Both the position numbers and the translations under genes were made by a program. Below are positions 29,316 through 40,550 of a stretch of 64,000 nt of DNA, one piece after another. The notes below the pieces were generated by a model. That model did not search any database. It had not been told where the DNA came from and worked only from the letters and a program-made list of their open reading frames with translations. Source of the DNA: Heterobilharzia americana (lineage: Eukaryota > Platyhelminthes > Trematoda > Strigeidida > Schistosomatidae); contig CALYCZ020000363.1 in NCBI GenBank assembly GCA_944470555.2, forward strand, positions 22,253-86,252. The letters are read 5' to 3'. Position 1 is the first letter of the stretch. Each line of letters starts with the position of its first letter.

Positions 29316-30155
29316 AGATCCGACCGCACTCCCAAGCTTATTCGTATTAAGCCGACTTCGAACACGATCCAACTCGTGCCATATTGGCCAGACAATGCAG
29401 AAACATGGTTTCTGTATGCCGAGGCCGATTTTCGAGGACAGGGTGTCTCAGATCCTCAATCTCGATTTCTTGCCGTCATACGTTCACTACCGCGAGAATT
29501 AAACAGGTATGTTACAGCAAACATGTTTAATCCTGAAGTAAGTGACCCTTATGCACTTCTAAAGGCCGCACTCTTGAAGAAAAGTGATCTCACAGATCGC
29601 CAACGTCTAGACGAATTGTTTCGTAACATCGAGCTAGGCAGCCACTCAGCTACTGAAGTCCTCGCACGCATGCGAGAAGTAATCGGTGCACGAACATTTG
29701 ACGATGGTTTCTTCCGAGAACTATTTCTCTCGAAACTACCACAACCGGTGCAAACCGTGTTGGTGACACTCCAGTCAGTCCCACTCGACGACCTGGCAGC
29801 TTCAGCAGATAAAATACTGGAGATATCCAGCAGACCAGTCTCCAACGTATATTCTATCTGCGACAAAACAGAGCGCCAGGATTCAGAGGTGACCAAGTTG
29901 TGCAACTCTGTGAAACGGTTGCTACGATCTCGAAGTCCTAGCTCACGTAGCACTTCACGGAAACGCACCTTGGCGCATCGCAGCAAGTCGCGTAGTAGCC
30001 CTAAAACGAAACCCAACAGGGTGGAAAACCCTGAATGGTGCCGGTTTCATAACACTTACGGGGATGAAGCCAGAAAATGTCGTAAACCATGCCGTTTTAA
30101 GAAGGACACGAACTCGGGAAACGGTCACGCCGGCACGTGTTCACGGCAACCGTAG
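29316..30155 (+). pseudogene. Gypsy gag, start codon lost
   Basis: The frame (open from 29256) aligns with the gag at 18300, but the ATG equivalent at 29316 is AGA. It is otherwise open through VPYWPDNAETWFLYAEADF, SDLTDRQRLDELFRNIELG, LFLSKLPQPVQTVLVTLQ and the finger WCRFHNTYGDEARKCRKPC, ending TCSRQP. The C-x2-H-x9-C-x3-C spacing differs from the usual CCHC knuckle. The protein would bind RNA and form particles. Its end overlaps the protease frame by 19 bases in the -1 register. Confidence 0.85.
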
Positions 30156-30616
30156 CCGGCCGAAAAAGCCGTTTGCTCTACGTCACCGACATCAAAACGA
30201 AAGTCCGCTACCTCGTCGACACCGGCGCAGAAGTTAGCATTCTTCCAGCAACGACAAAGGAGCGTCATCTTGACCCATCCTTCAATCTTCAAGCAGCCAA
30301 CGGCAAGGCAATCGCGACATTCGGGAGACGGTATGCCTACCTCAACTTGGGTTTACGCAAACCTATCCACTGGATTTTCCTCCTGGCAGACGTCTCTATG
30401 CCCATCATTGGCATAGATTTGCTAAACCATTACGATCTACTCGTAGATGCTCGCCGTCGACGACTGATAGATAACAGCACAAAGTTATCCATTGGCGGCA
30501 CCACCTATGTAGGTCCGAGTTTAGCCATCGTTAGGACTAAACAATCAGACCACTGGGTTTTTACTTCCGGCTGGTATCGTCTTAGGGTCCTCACGAACCC
30601 ACTAGGGGGGGAGTGA
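30137..30616 (+). CDS. Gypsy protease, truncated pol
   Basis: The frame reads VRYLVDTGAEVSILPA (active-site DTG), FLLADVSMPIIGIDLLNHYD and LSIGGTTYVGPSLAIVRTKQ, a retropepsin-type aspartic protease. It lies -1 to gag, so expression would need frameshifting in the overlap. After KQSD it runs into the 3' non-coding block and stops at the LTR, so the rest of pol is absent. The active-site triad is intact. Confidence 0.85.
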   Translation: MFTATVAGRKSRLLYVTDIKTKVRYLVDTGAEVSILPATTKERHLDPSFNLQAANGKAIATFGRRYAYLNLGLRKPIHWIFLLADVSMPIIGIDLLNHYDLLVDARRRRLIDNSTKLSIGGTTYVGPSLAIVRTKQSDHWVFTSGWYRLRVLTNPLGGE

Positions 30617-30960
30617 TCTGTAGCGTCATACACTTCCCCAAAATCAGTAGCCTAGGGTTTGACGACTTTCGACATCGATGCTGACCTTGATAGTTTAACT
30701 GGACTCGCTAAGCTGAAGGCACCCGGTCAAGCATCCTGGCCATTTGGCACGCTGTCGTGTTACGTTGCATTGCTCGTATTCGACTCTCTAGCCAGTTAGT
30801 TGGAACGCATCGGTATTTTGGCATAACCATCCAAATATACTATTCCATCCGACTACGCTATCGTGTTCTACCTTGGTCTCGTATTCGTGGGTATATAACA
30901 AGTTCGAATAATTAGTGATTGGTCTTTGCGTCTGTCAAGTTCGCACCAGGACAAATCCTG
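30614..30960 (+). repeat. Gypsy LTR, 3' end of the array
   Basis: Partner of 28833-29180 at offset 1781. It ends after ACAAATCC near 30958, where segment A sequence begins at 30963. Confidence 0.9.
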
Positions 30961-31679
30961 AAGGACTATTGACCGTCTCAACATCTACTTTCATCTACTA
31001 CTAGAAGTACTCCCCGTTGAAATAATGTATACTACCTTTAAACCACATCGTTAACTGGAAATGCATGGATTAAACACTCACCTTGGTTATATAACTATGG
31101 TTACTCACTGACACCCCAGACGGTATAAATACGCCCACCGTGGTTAGCAAAACTAAGAACCGGAGAACGTTTTGGTGAGTGGATGTTTATATTACTAAAT
31201 AAGAAACCATGCAAATGGACTAACAACGTCGTCTAGTTATAACGCAAACTTCGAACATTGCGCGTTTTTGTCGTTGATAGTGGAACCTACCTGTGTAATG
31301 ACAGATGGAAATCCATACCCGTCACTTGACTTGCAGCAAGTTTTAATAAGTTTATGCATATCAGCAACTTGCTATGTGAGTTATGTAATTCCCGACATTA
31401 TTCTGTGAACTTTCAAGACCGGTATCTGTCATGTTAAATCCATTATATGGGAATGGGAGTTTTTATTATCTTCACTTTGACGTACTGCGTATGCTGAAAG
31501 TGGCATTTTTTGCCCCGTAACCTCGATCTGATGTTTTTGATGGAATTAAACGACCTCCCCTCTGCACTATTCAGGACCCATAAAATCTTGTAGATTTGTC
31601 AATGTCAATGTGATGATGCTTGTAAACTGGCTTCTCTCATGTTAAATTACTAATTTGAGAATAAGAAATTAATCTTTAT

Positions 31680-32142
31680 CTCAGTCGCAGAGAAAAATGT
31701 GTGAGGGAAACTATCTAGGCTACGTCCAGGCAAGTCCCTTGGCTGTGACAACCTAAAACCAGTGATCCTAAAACCGATCCGAAGTGCTTACTTAACCACT
31801 CTGCAAACTCTTTAAGCATTCATAGGGTTGTGCAAACTTCTTAAAGAATGGAGGAGCGTCATCTTGTCACGCATCTTCAAGGGGGGAGACAGAAAATGTC
31901 CTGGCAGCTACACGCCAATTGCTCTGCCCTCTATTGTGTCAAAAGTGTTGGAAATCCTGGTGGCTGATACTAGACTGGGAACTCCTCGATGGGGAAAACA
32001 CTGCACATACTGCTCAGTATGGTTTTCGGAGTGGTCGCTCATGTGCCACCAACTTGCTAACTGCCTGGGACGACTGAACACTCAGCCATGTCAACAGAGA
32101 ACCCGTACATGTTATTTTTCTCAACCTAGCCCAACCATTTAA
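31680..32142 (+). pseudogene. J reverse transcriptase 5' fragment, distal copy
   Basis: The open frame 31828-32142 covers LLKEWRSVILSRIFKGGDR and the region just after it, then is out of register for the HGF and motif A part. It is inverted relative to 3855-4317 and identical to it at the sites that distinguish the 26-27 kb copy. Confidence 0.8.
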
Positions 32143-32304
32143 TATTACCAATAACAATGATAATTTTCATCACTGAATATACAGGTACACACCATTTTTA
32201 CTAGTATGAATAATTTTATTTACAAATTACATTCGCCTTCATAGAAGGTAATCTGAATCCCTACCCGTTGTCACTATAAGATATAAGCCCCGCATGTTTA
32301 TATA

Positions 32305-32601
32305 GTGGAACATCCCAACAGAATAAGTGTACAGAAAATTTACAGGTTGGGCAAGTGGCAGTATTGTCTTCGCATTAACAAAAAAACAGGTTTGTATCTA
32401 GATACTGCAGGTACTACCTGGAGAAAAATAAAGCTTGAAGCTAACACCTCCATTGTAACAGTTTGTACTTTTGCTTGGGATAATGGTGAAAAGTTTATTA
32501 AAGAATGTATGCATGAATCGTTTACATATTTTACTTCATCGATGATTGCAGGACCGTATGGTTCATGCATGTTAATACCATTCCACAATAAAGATTCATA
32601 A
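32305..32601 (+). CDS. Unrecognised 98-codon open frame (copy 3)
   Basis: This encodes the same protein as copy 1, with no in-frame break. The start codon is ATG in a stretch also open upstream. It sits 3' of a J RT fragment that ends abruptly inside motif A, so it lies beyond the truncated element and not within it. Confidence 0.35.
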   Translation: MEHPNRISVQKIYRLGKWQYCLRINKKTGLYLDTAGTTWRKIKLEANTSIVTVCTFAWDNGEKFIKECMHESFTYFTSSMIAGPYGSCMLIPFHNKDS

Positions 32602-32730
32602 TCTTGATGAATATCATGACTGAAAGCCAAATGTCTTCACTTTTCTAACTCCAGCACCCAGAAGCAATAGACTTGTTTGAATGCACCAAATGAACTTCCA
32701 TAGCATTTTGTCCGCCCTTTTCATCGGTCC

Positions 32731-32980
32731 AGTATCCAATGAGTGGACACACCAAGTGCCTAGTGGCAGGCGTCTACAGAACACCTACTAGCAGCATGGA
32801 AGATAACCGACAACTGCTGCAAGTAATGTCCCCAGTGACGTCCATCGGATATGACCAGGTCATTATAGCCGGCGACTTTAATTCTCCGACTCTCAGTCTC
32901 GGGCAGGACAAGGGAACCTCGAGCCGGAGGTTCGACGGAAACCTACTCAACACTATCCAAAAGGTCTTGCAGTTGGTAAG
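32731..32980 (+). pseudogene. J endonuclease fragment, distal copy
   Basis: Carries VAGVYRTPTSS and IIAGDFNSPTLSL. The reading frame continues into unrelated sequence and stops near 33008. It is the inverted partner of 3017-3266. Confidence 0.8.
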
Positions 32981-33625
32981 TGTTGGACTTTGCTGGTCAC
33001 TTTTATGATGAGTTAATCCTAGATTTTGATGATTGTGAAACTGTAGTCCAGTGAACATTTTTTATTTCTGCTTGTTGTAGTTAGGTATTTTGAACGTAGC
33101 AAGGCTGGTTACCCTACCTGAAGGGTAGTTTCAGCCATGGTCTATTCCTTAAGTAATTAATTATCGATGGCAACCAAGCCAACGTTTAGAACTGAATTTT
33201 TTACAACGAGAAAAAACCGGAAAAGTTGCAGGCGGAGAAAGCAAGAATTCCAGCAAGGAGAGTGTTTTCTATGTTCGCGTTTCTCCCTACCTAACTTCCT
33301 TTGCCATGACTTTCACTTTCTCTACAGAGCGTTTAAAAATATAAATTTCCTGCTGTCATATGGTGTAGAATTTCTGTTTTTGATTACCGTGTTGGGTGGG
33401 GCAGAATGTGCCGTTAGTTTGAGGTGGTAACTTATGGAAGTCTCCTCAACGTTTCGTGTGAAATGTTAGTGTAGGTGTGGTGGCTGTCTCATTATACATT
33501 AAGAGAGTCGAGTATACGAAGTGTCGTGAGGGAGACTGTTCATGTATTCGATAAGCCTGGAAAATCACCAAATGCTAAGAAGCCAGCCAGTAACCGACCA
33601 AATTCAGAGGCTGATTTGGGGGCCT

Positions 33626-35057
33626 TCACTTTAGCTGGAAGCTGTCGCACGACTGAGAAAACTTGACGGTGAAGAAGTTTGCACGCAAGCGGGACTTGAA
33701 CGATTTCATTTTGACGCTATGGGTGTGGCTGCGCAGATTGTAACAACTGTTGTGTTCGAACTGAAACTCATCACTGGCTATAAACGTGTGTTTATGTAAC
33801 ACATTAAAGAAGAGTGTCAGGTTACTTTTGAGTCGTCTCATCCAAAGTGTTTCTAGACTTAATGTTCTGCATCTGGTGCTGTAGTCCTGTCTGCAGTCGT
33901 GTCCTAACAATCCAGCTGTGGAATACCTTTGGACACCCTCTATTTTATGTTTTCCTTTTATGCGGATACCGCCCAGTATAAATGGACGGTATTCTAATAG
34001 TGGACGTACGCAGGTTTTATAGAGTAGTAACTTGACTTCTTTGAAGTGGAAGTTACGAACTATGCAACCCACCAGGATCCTAGATTTGTGAGTCTGTGAT
34101 GCTACCTGTTGAGAAAATGTCAGGTCCCCTGAATATCTTAGCCCAAGGTCACACACTTTTAGGAACAGGTAGTTTCGTAGGCTGAAGATGTAGTTATATA
34201 TCCACCAATGGAGCACCAAAACATATCCAGCCACACTTGCCTATAGTGAACTGAAGTTTCCAAGCAACAGACCGTGAGGATATTATATTGGGTTTCCTTT
34301 GTATTAGTGCTTGGAAGGGGGATAAATTATCACGGGTGAATGCGTCTGCAACTTTTAGGTCATCAGCAAACAAGAATGGTTTACCGTATGCAAAGCAGCT
34401 GCAGATGTCACTGACGTATGAAGTAAAGAGAAGGGGACTTAATACACTGCCCTGAACAACACCAGAGGTGATTGACCTAGGTTTTGAAGTGTGTGAATCT
34501 ACCTTCACCACTTGAGTGCGATTACTGAGGAAAGACTTAATCCATCCCAATAGTGGATAGTCGATTTCCACAGTCGTCAACTTACTTATTAACAGCAAGC
34601 GATCGACTATGCCAAATACCTTTGAAATGTCTGGATAGAGTACAAGGACCAATTGGTGTCCGTTGCGCATAGTGGTTACGAATTTGAAGAAGTCAAGACT
34701 GCAAGTTATACGGGGCCTCGATTTTAGGAACCCATGCTGACTGGATGTGATGATATTGCCAATAAGCATATGCTGAAGAATGCTTTCTTGAATAACTTCC
34801 CCCATAATTCTAGAGACTGCAGGCGTAATATCTATTGGTCTGTAGTTACTGGCTAGTGTTTCTGAACCAGATTTATATCTACGGAGAAAAAATGACGTTT
34901 TCCATATATCAGGGTGTGAAAGATTCCGAAGAGAGAGAAAATATTTCAAGTAATAATAATGGAATATCAGGGCAACCAAATTTAGGGAAATTTGATGATA
35001 TTCCAACTGTGCCAGCGCTGCTGGAGCATTTAAGAGTCCTAATGGCTTGATGAACAT
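33626..35057 (-). pseudogene. K reverse transcriptase remnant, distal copy
   Basis: Palm frame 34194-35057 and thumb frame 33626-34234 overlap in different registers, as in the left copy. FADD is present and the motif A second Asp is Gly. The only residue difference noticed is Arg in place of His near the C-terminus (KSRLRANF against KSHLRANF). Confidence 0.85.
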
Positions 35058-35070
35058 TACAGTATGTGAA

Positions 35071-36115
35071 TTAAACCGTATCTATTGTCGTTAGTTGGGG
35101 AGAAGAATAGCTTTTAAAAGTGCAGACCACACTGGTGTCACACGAAAAATTTGTAGGTGGAAGTACCAATTGAATCACCGGTTGCAGAATGTGGCGGTGC
35201 GCATAATACCGTTTAGCGACCACTTCCTGGAACTTGGAGCCTACATTTGTCAAAATAAGATTTATGTTGTACCAAAATATTAAGTTCAGCACATTGTCAC
35301 CTCTTGTACGAATTGTAACTATTTGTTTCCATCCAAAAATAGACAGTGTATGGAAAACGTTGTCATACCTAGCCGGACCAGCAAGTGAATCCCACTTGAT
35401 TTCAGGCATGATAAGGTCACCGCATGTGATCTTATGATCATATGGGGGAGTGAATGCATGTTCCAGAGCCGTAATCAGTGGAATCTCATGATTATTAAAG
35501 GTACCAGGTGCTCTGTAAACACATCCCACCAATGCTGTAGCATTCTTGTAGTGTACCGTGACCCTAAGAGAGTCACTTACCTTATCAAGAACCATATTTC
35601 CCAGCCTGAATACAGTGAGATTGTTCAGGAGGTACATCAGGCAACCTCATCCTTTCCTGTTACTCCGGTCACATCGGAACTGTGTATACATGTCAATACT
35701 TATCTCTTCATCTAGCATATTTTGCGTGACGCCAAGACTCAGTGATAATTATTACCAGCGGCTTATACATGAGCGCGACTTCTCTTAATACCGTTAGTTT
35801 GCTAAGGACGGACCTTGAGTTTATGAGAACGATGTACAAGTAGGAGGAGTAATACTGTGTAAAGCTTTCTAGTTCGCCAGACGAGCCAAAAGATGTCTCA
35901 CTGTCGTTTGACTGAGTATAGTCTGACGTCGTTGCGCTACAGAACGTCTCCACACCTTGTTCACTTGCAGCTGTAGGGTTACTAGGATATCCAGGTGGTA
36001 AATCGACCACAGAGTGGCTTGAAATGGTATCTTCTTTATCAGGGGGGAACAGGGTATTGTTTTTATTTGCGTTCAGTGCGCACATTGTATCCAAATAGAC
36101 AGAATTTGACCTCAT
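35071..36115 (-). pseudogene. K endonuclease remnant, distal copy
   Basis: The 35708-36115 frame carries the N-terminal motifs, with about 54 extra residues before the point where the left copy is cut. The 35071-35637 frame carries the YRAPG and GDLI region. The same frameshift and damaged GDFN motif as in the left copy show that decay came before duplication. Confidence 0.75.
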
Positions 36116-36537
36116 GCAAGTGTCGTCTCAAGTATCTGTTACACAGAGGGTAGGCAGTTTTGATATTGTACGTGGAGGGTGTGTGGGGCTGGTGATGCCA
36201 CTTGGAAGATTCAACAGACCCGTTGTGCTTCCGCATCTGTTGACACCACTTGGGTAGTTGGTGTCTAGGATTTGCGTGTGCGGTTGTGATTTATACGCCT
36301 TGACTGGGACCCTCGACACCATGGGAATCAGTGGTTGAAGACTCTTGATAACATGGCTGGAAATTGGTCTCAATGGAGCGGATGTATTCACCCCCTGGCA
36401 TCTTCTAAAGCTTGAATATTTGCACTAGCCTCAATATTCAAATTGTTTATTGCCACTTAATTTATTCTACTTTGATATCAGTCTTTTTTATCGTATCTTT
36501 CTTGTCTTTGTTTGGTGTGATTTTCTTTACTTAGTTG

Positions 36538-37075
36538 CTAGATATGCTATGCAGCATGTCGAGTTATCTGACTGCGTTACATTGGGCACGTCAGTGCCAG
36601 CCCAGTTTCTGTAGGCTGACTGGTTGTAGTTTTCAGTGGCATCGTCATACTGTTTAAGTAAGTTAACTATTCATAAGGTGAATTTATAATGAACAACGTG
36701 AATTCTGTAAAATATTTCGTTGTTAACAGCCAACTTGCTTTTCATGTATTAAAAATTTAGTTGGAAGGTTGAACGAAGATGTCAGGTTATCATGATAGCC
36801 TTAACATGGGTGCACCAGTGTTAAGCGTACTAATATATCCATATGTATCTCATACTTACCTTTTTATGTTATGGGTTGTCTTATAGTTAGTAGTGTAGAC
36901 TTATAGTAAGCAGTCTGCAATAATCCACTGTCTGTATTTTCATTCGCATGGGGGATGAGATTTTGCATGTATCGGAGCGTTTGTGCTCCCTGATGGAATT
37001 ATTGTATGTATGCTGTTCAATAAGGCATTGCACAGGGATGCAGTGGATCTTTCGTTGGCCTCTCATTTATCTATC
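36538..37075 (+). repeat. R repeat, longest copy
   Basis: Its first 200 bp match the reverse complement of 11065-11285 and 59837-60055, and its last 340 bp match the reverse complement of 54205-54555, both with clear divergence. It lies between the K element's 5' side and the J3 3' end. I see no coding potential. Confidence 0.6.
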
Positions 37076-37289
37076 CGGACACTGAGAACTTGCAATGAAC
37101 GTGCCCGAAATAGTTGACGTACGAAAGTAAAGAAGACACATTTCAAAATACTTGTAAGCAAAAAAGAGAGTTACCGATGACATGCACTCGGTAGAACCTC
37201 ATAATGACCAGGAATTTAGAGACACATGCAAGTGGTTTGCTGGTTTAAACGCAAAACATAAAACGTCAACAGTGTGGGAAGAGGAAACT
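37076..37289. other. Unassigned spacer between R and J3
   Basis: I see no open frame, motif or repeat partner in this stretch. Confidence 0.4.
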
Positions 37290-37775
37290 TGCAGTTGTTG
37301 AGCTCTCACTTCTAGGTCTTGAGTCTTGGTTCTTTTTGTTCTGTCGTACTCCTTCGATGGTCGCAGAAGTCTTTGCGTTTTCCTGCTTACAGTTTTGGAG
37401 GTAGTGTTTGTCTATTTGAAGGTGTTTTGTTTGCAAATTGCAGCTTTGTTTTGTTTTTCTTTTCTTCTTTTGGGGGGGAGGGGGAGGAGGGTAGCGGAGC
37501 TGCTGATAAGATCAATTAATCGTTTGGAATTCCTGTTGTTGTAGGCACCTGCAAGTAAGTGTTAAGCATTACTTAAATAGTGATAGAAACGGAGTGAGTG
37601 GGGCATGAGAAAAAGAGAAGTGAAAAGATAAATGTGACTGGTAACAATATAGAGGAGAGATGCGTCTTACTGCAGATACTAGGGTTTGGGAATACAAGGA
37701 GAATACAGGGATGGAAGGGCGTATCATCGGTTGCTACTAACAGATGTTCGTGGTAAGCCATTTGCGATCACATAC

Positions 37776-39452
37776 TCATCCAGTAGTCGTTTGAAGCAGT
37801 TGACTGATGTGGCTGTGGCCGGTCACTTCTTTCGGCAGCGCGTTCCATAAGGCATATACTCTATGCGAGGAAAGGTTAGATGTTACTCCAGCCTTTGCCC
37901 TATGGTGGGGTATGCGGGTGGGGTTCCCACGGGATTGTCGGTTTCGGACCGATAACGTTGTCGTGTTTCGGTGGTCCACTTGGCGAATGATCTTGCAGGC
38001 TGTTATTCGATCACCTCATTTTCTTCGATAACTTAGTGTGAAGAAGTTGAGTTGCTTGAGGCGTTGCGCAATGCTTTGCCTGATAGTCCGACAACCAACT
38101 TTGTCCCTCTTTGTACCTTCTGGAAGGAATTTGTGTCGCTCGCTAGTAGAGGAGGGACCACTGTGTTGAACACCTCTAGGTGTTGTCTAACGTGGGTTTG
38201 GAATACCATGAGGAATAACTCTGGGGGTAACAATTCAATTCGCCTTCTTAGAAAGTGGATAATGGCGTTCGCCTTTGCTGCCATTCTTTTATAAATGCCA
38301 GTAGTATCCATTGCGTCTGAAAAGTTTAGCCCTTGGTCCTTCTCCGTGGATACCTTAGTGATTGTACGCTTTTTACGAGTGTAGTTGATTTTTATTGCCT
38401 CTGGTGTGGGAAGATACATCACCTTGCACTTCTCCAGATTAAAGCTTGAGCCGTTTGCAGTCGACCAGGAATCCAGCTGCAACAGGTCGTTTTGGAGTAT
38501 CCTAGGATCCTCTTCGTCGCCTGTCGTCCTCCACATTTTGATGTCGCCAGCGAATAGGAGGATGGATGAGGAGATCTTAGTGGGGAGGTTGTTTATGAAT
38601 AGTAAAAGTAGGAGTGATCCAAGGATTTTTCCTGGAAAAACTCCTGTTCTTGCATTCCTCCAGGTCGATCGAACTCTGTTTACCTCAGCGCAGAATTTCT
38701 CTATCCTCTAGGTATACTGTAAGCCATGCTAGGAGTGGTTCGGTGATATCCAGTTTCGCTAGTTTGGCGAGCATAATGTAGTGTGGGACTCTATCAAAAG
38801 CTTTGGCCAAGTCCAGGAAGATAACGTGAACTGGTTGTTTGTTGTCCCATCTAGCAGTACAGTCATCCCAAGGGGTCATCAAGTTTGTGGCACATGACCA
38901 CCCGTTTCTGATGCCATGCTGGGTGGGATGAACGATGTTGTTTCTGTTAAGGTAGTCCCAGACAACACCTGCAACCAGGCTTTTCAGTACCTTGGAAAGT
39001 ATGGGGAGTAGTGCTATCGGTCTGTAGTTACAAGGGTCCTATCGGTCTCCTCCACTGAAGATTGGTGAGAAGATGGCGCGTTTCCATTCATTGGAGAGTT
39101 GACTTACTTCCAGTGAGTGCGTGAACAGGTTGCATATGGGTATGCTTAGTACTTCGACACAGTTGCGTAGGACAACCGGTTTTATGTCGTCACAGCCCGG
39201 GGATTTCCCTATTCTCAGTGTTGAAAGTTTCGCAAACACTTGGTTTGACGAAATCTTCACGTTCATCAGCTTTGTATCGCAGTCCTGGGACTTCGTTACA
39301 TTGCTAGATGTTGGTAGCGGATGGATAACTGGGTTGAGTTGCTCGTCAAATCGACTGTTCAACAGTTCCGCTATCTCACTGCTGTTCAAGGGTTCTCCGG
39401 CTGGCCCTGTGACCAGGTTTAAGCCCTTATTCGTCGATTTGCGTTGTGACAT
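37776..39452 (-). pseudogene. J3 reverse transcriptase
   Basis: Fingers: LRIGKSPGCDDIKPVVLRNC and EWKRAIFSPIFSGGDR. Palm motif A FLDLAKAFDRVPH is intact. Motif C near 38545-38570 reads LLFAGDI, so the usual FADD has lost an Asp. Thumb: KCKVMYLPTPE, EKDQGLNFSDAMD, FQTHVRQHLEVFNTVV. C-terminus: RVYALWNALPKEVTG. Several frames are needed. The protein copied element RNA in the ancestor and is inactive now. Confidence 0.83.
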
Positions 39453-39539
39453 AGACCGATACAGACTTTTCGGATTGCAGCTTAACTGTTCAGCCAGGTT
39501 GCTTTGGTATGCATAACTGTCATTACGAATTCTTATATT

Positions 39540-40190
39540 TCACAAGTTTCGTAAGGTCTTGTAGCTACGATGGTCTGATTGTTTGCGTGGTGTACGCCAC
39601 CGGTACCATGCCTTCTTTTTCCTCTCTGCTTGTCTTTGGGTTGCGCGAGTTACCCAAGACCGTTTGAGAGGTGACCATCTGGTTAATTTTGGAACACTCT
39701 TTTCGGTAGCACTCCAGATAATATCTTTAATCTGTATCCAGTGTCCGTCTATCGATAATGAGTCCCATTCTTGTGACCATGCAGCCTCCGGGAATTCGTT
39801 GTTCATGAGGTGGTAGTCTGCTTTCCGGTAACAGCGGAACGCTTCTGGCTCAGCTATTGGTAGTGTCTCTTTGGTTATCAGAGAGAATCTCACCAGTCAG
39901 TGATCGCTTTTACCTAAGGGGGGTTGGACACAGATATCGTCCACCAAAAGATTATCGTCTGTTAGAACGCAGTCGAATGGTGATCCTTTTCCGTCTGGTC
40001 CCCACCTAGTGTTTTCCCCAACCTTCTCTATTAGTCCTGCTGCCATGAACATACTTCGAAGTTTGTGTTCGAAAGATTTATGCCCACATCTTACTTTACA
40101 CCCCGGGTCGAGTGTCGATGTGTTGAAGTCTCCAGCGAGGACTACATGGTCATAGGCTGCCGAGGTGGTTGTTGCGATGGCACTGAGCAA
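39540..40190 (-). pseudogene. J3 endonuclease end and linker
   Basis: 39897-40190 carries HVVLAGDFNTSTLDPG, NTRWGPDGKGSPFDCVLTD and PLGKSDH, covering GDFN and the SDH catalytic His. After one break, 39540-39893 continues FRCYRKADYHLMNNEF and the linker. The N-terminal motifs are lost at the 40318 junction. Confidence 0.82.
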
Positions 40191-40317
40191 TTGGGCCTCA
40201 TGCTCTGTCGTACAAAGGGGAGGCCTTTATACTACTCCCATTAGGTACTTGGTTTGGTTTATGGTGAGATAGCACCATAAGGAGTCTGGCAGTAAGACAA
40301 ACACACCATCAGTCACT

Positions 40318-40550
40318 TCCACATGCAAACCTCGTTATACAGCTAAGGGATGGGGTTTGGAATTTTGTGCCAATATAGTTAAGTGATTTACCATACAAAT
40401 AACGTAAATTAAGCGGAGAATGAAGCGTAAAGTAGATAGCTTACCAACAGGAACTTGGTACTTGGTTTCTCTCACTTTATCAGCAACTTTGACCGAATGC
40501 TTCAAGTGCGTATGTAAAGACCAAGAAAGATATTTCTCGTTGAATGAATC
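40318..40550. repeat. Inverted repeat flanking an M fragment, left
   Basis: Reverse complement of 42390-42623 (coordinate sum 82941) with very few mismatches. After 40547 the pairing weakens because of a gap of about 14 bases. Confidence 0.88.

Larger units (their letters stand above)
28833..30960 (+). mobile_element. Compact gypsy derivative: LTR-gag-protease-LTR
   Basis: Two nearly identical LTRs bound a 1.43-kb interior with gag and protease. The interior then jumps from AIVRTKQSD to the 3' block, so RT, RNase H and integrase are missing. With one LTR difference it is young. It would depend on a full element for mobility, or it arose by recombination within a tandem array. No short target duplication is visible. 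Confidence 0.85.
30963..35996. repeat. Segment A, distal right copy
   Basis: This is the inverted partner of 1 to about 5034. It starts directly after a gypsy LTR and carries J pieces on the plus strand and a K element on the minus strand. The K element continues past 35996 to about 36391, so the pairing limit is set by the window edge and not by the repeat. Confidence 0.95.
33626..36391 (-). mobile_element. K: CR1-like non-LTR element, distal copy
   Basis: This is the inverted partner of the K copy at the left edge. It extends further 5', with an open frame at 36128-36391 that may be the end of ORF1 or a linker; it has no recognisable motif. The layout reading leftward is ORF1-like piece, endonuclease (35071-36115), then RT (33626-35057). 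Confidence 0.85.
37290..40318 (-). mobile_element. J3: J-family element, minus strand, ORF1 missing
   Basis: Reading leftward: endonuclease end (39897-40190), linker (39540-39893 and 39039-39452), RT palm (38685-38882), thumb (38033-38536), C-terminus (37776-37979), then a 3' region to about 37290 that resembles the one at 11480-11780. It is cut at its 5' side by the inverted repeat starting near 40318. Confidence 0.82.

Noticed and set aside
26080..32845. Treating the 1.88-kb direct repeats as a target-site duplication of the gypsy insertion.
   Set aside because: Gypsy integrase makes duplications of a few bases, and the repeat ends do not sit at LTR ends on both sides.
1..36000. Declaring the large inverted repeats an assembly artefact.
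   Set aside because: Several single-base differences, a 304-bp presence/absence difference and unequal content on the two sides argue for real paralogous copies, though only long reads could settle it.
37319..37544. Two overlapping hydrophobic open frames.
   Set aside because: They fall in the J3 3' non-coding region, which has a related non-coding counterpart at 11480-11780, and no homologous protein pattern is visible.
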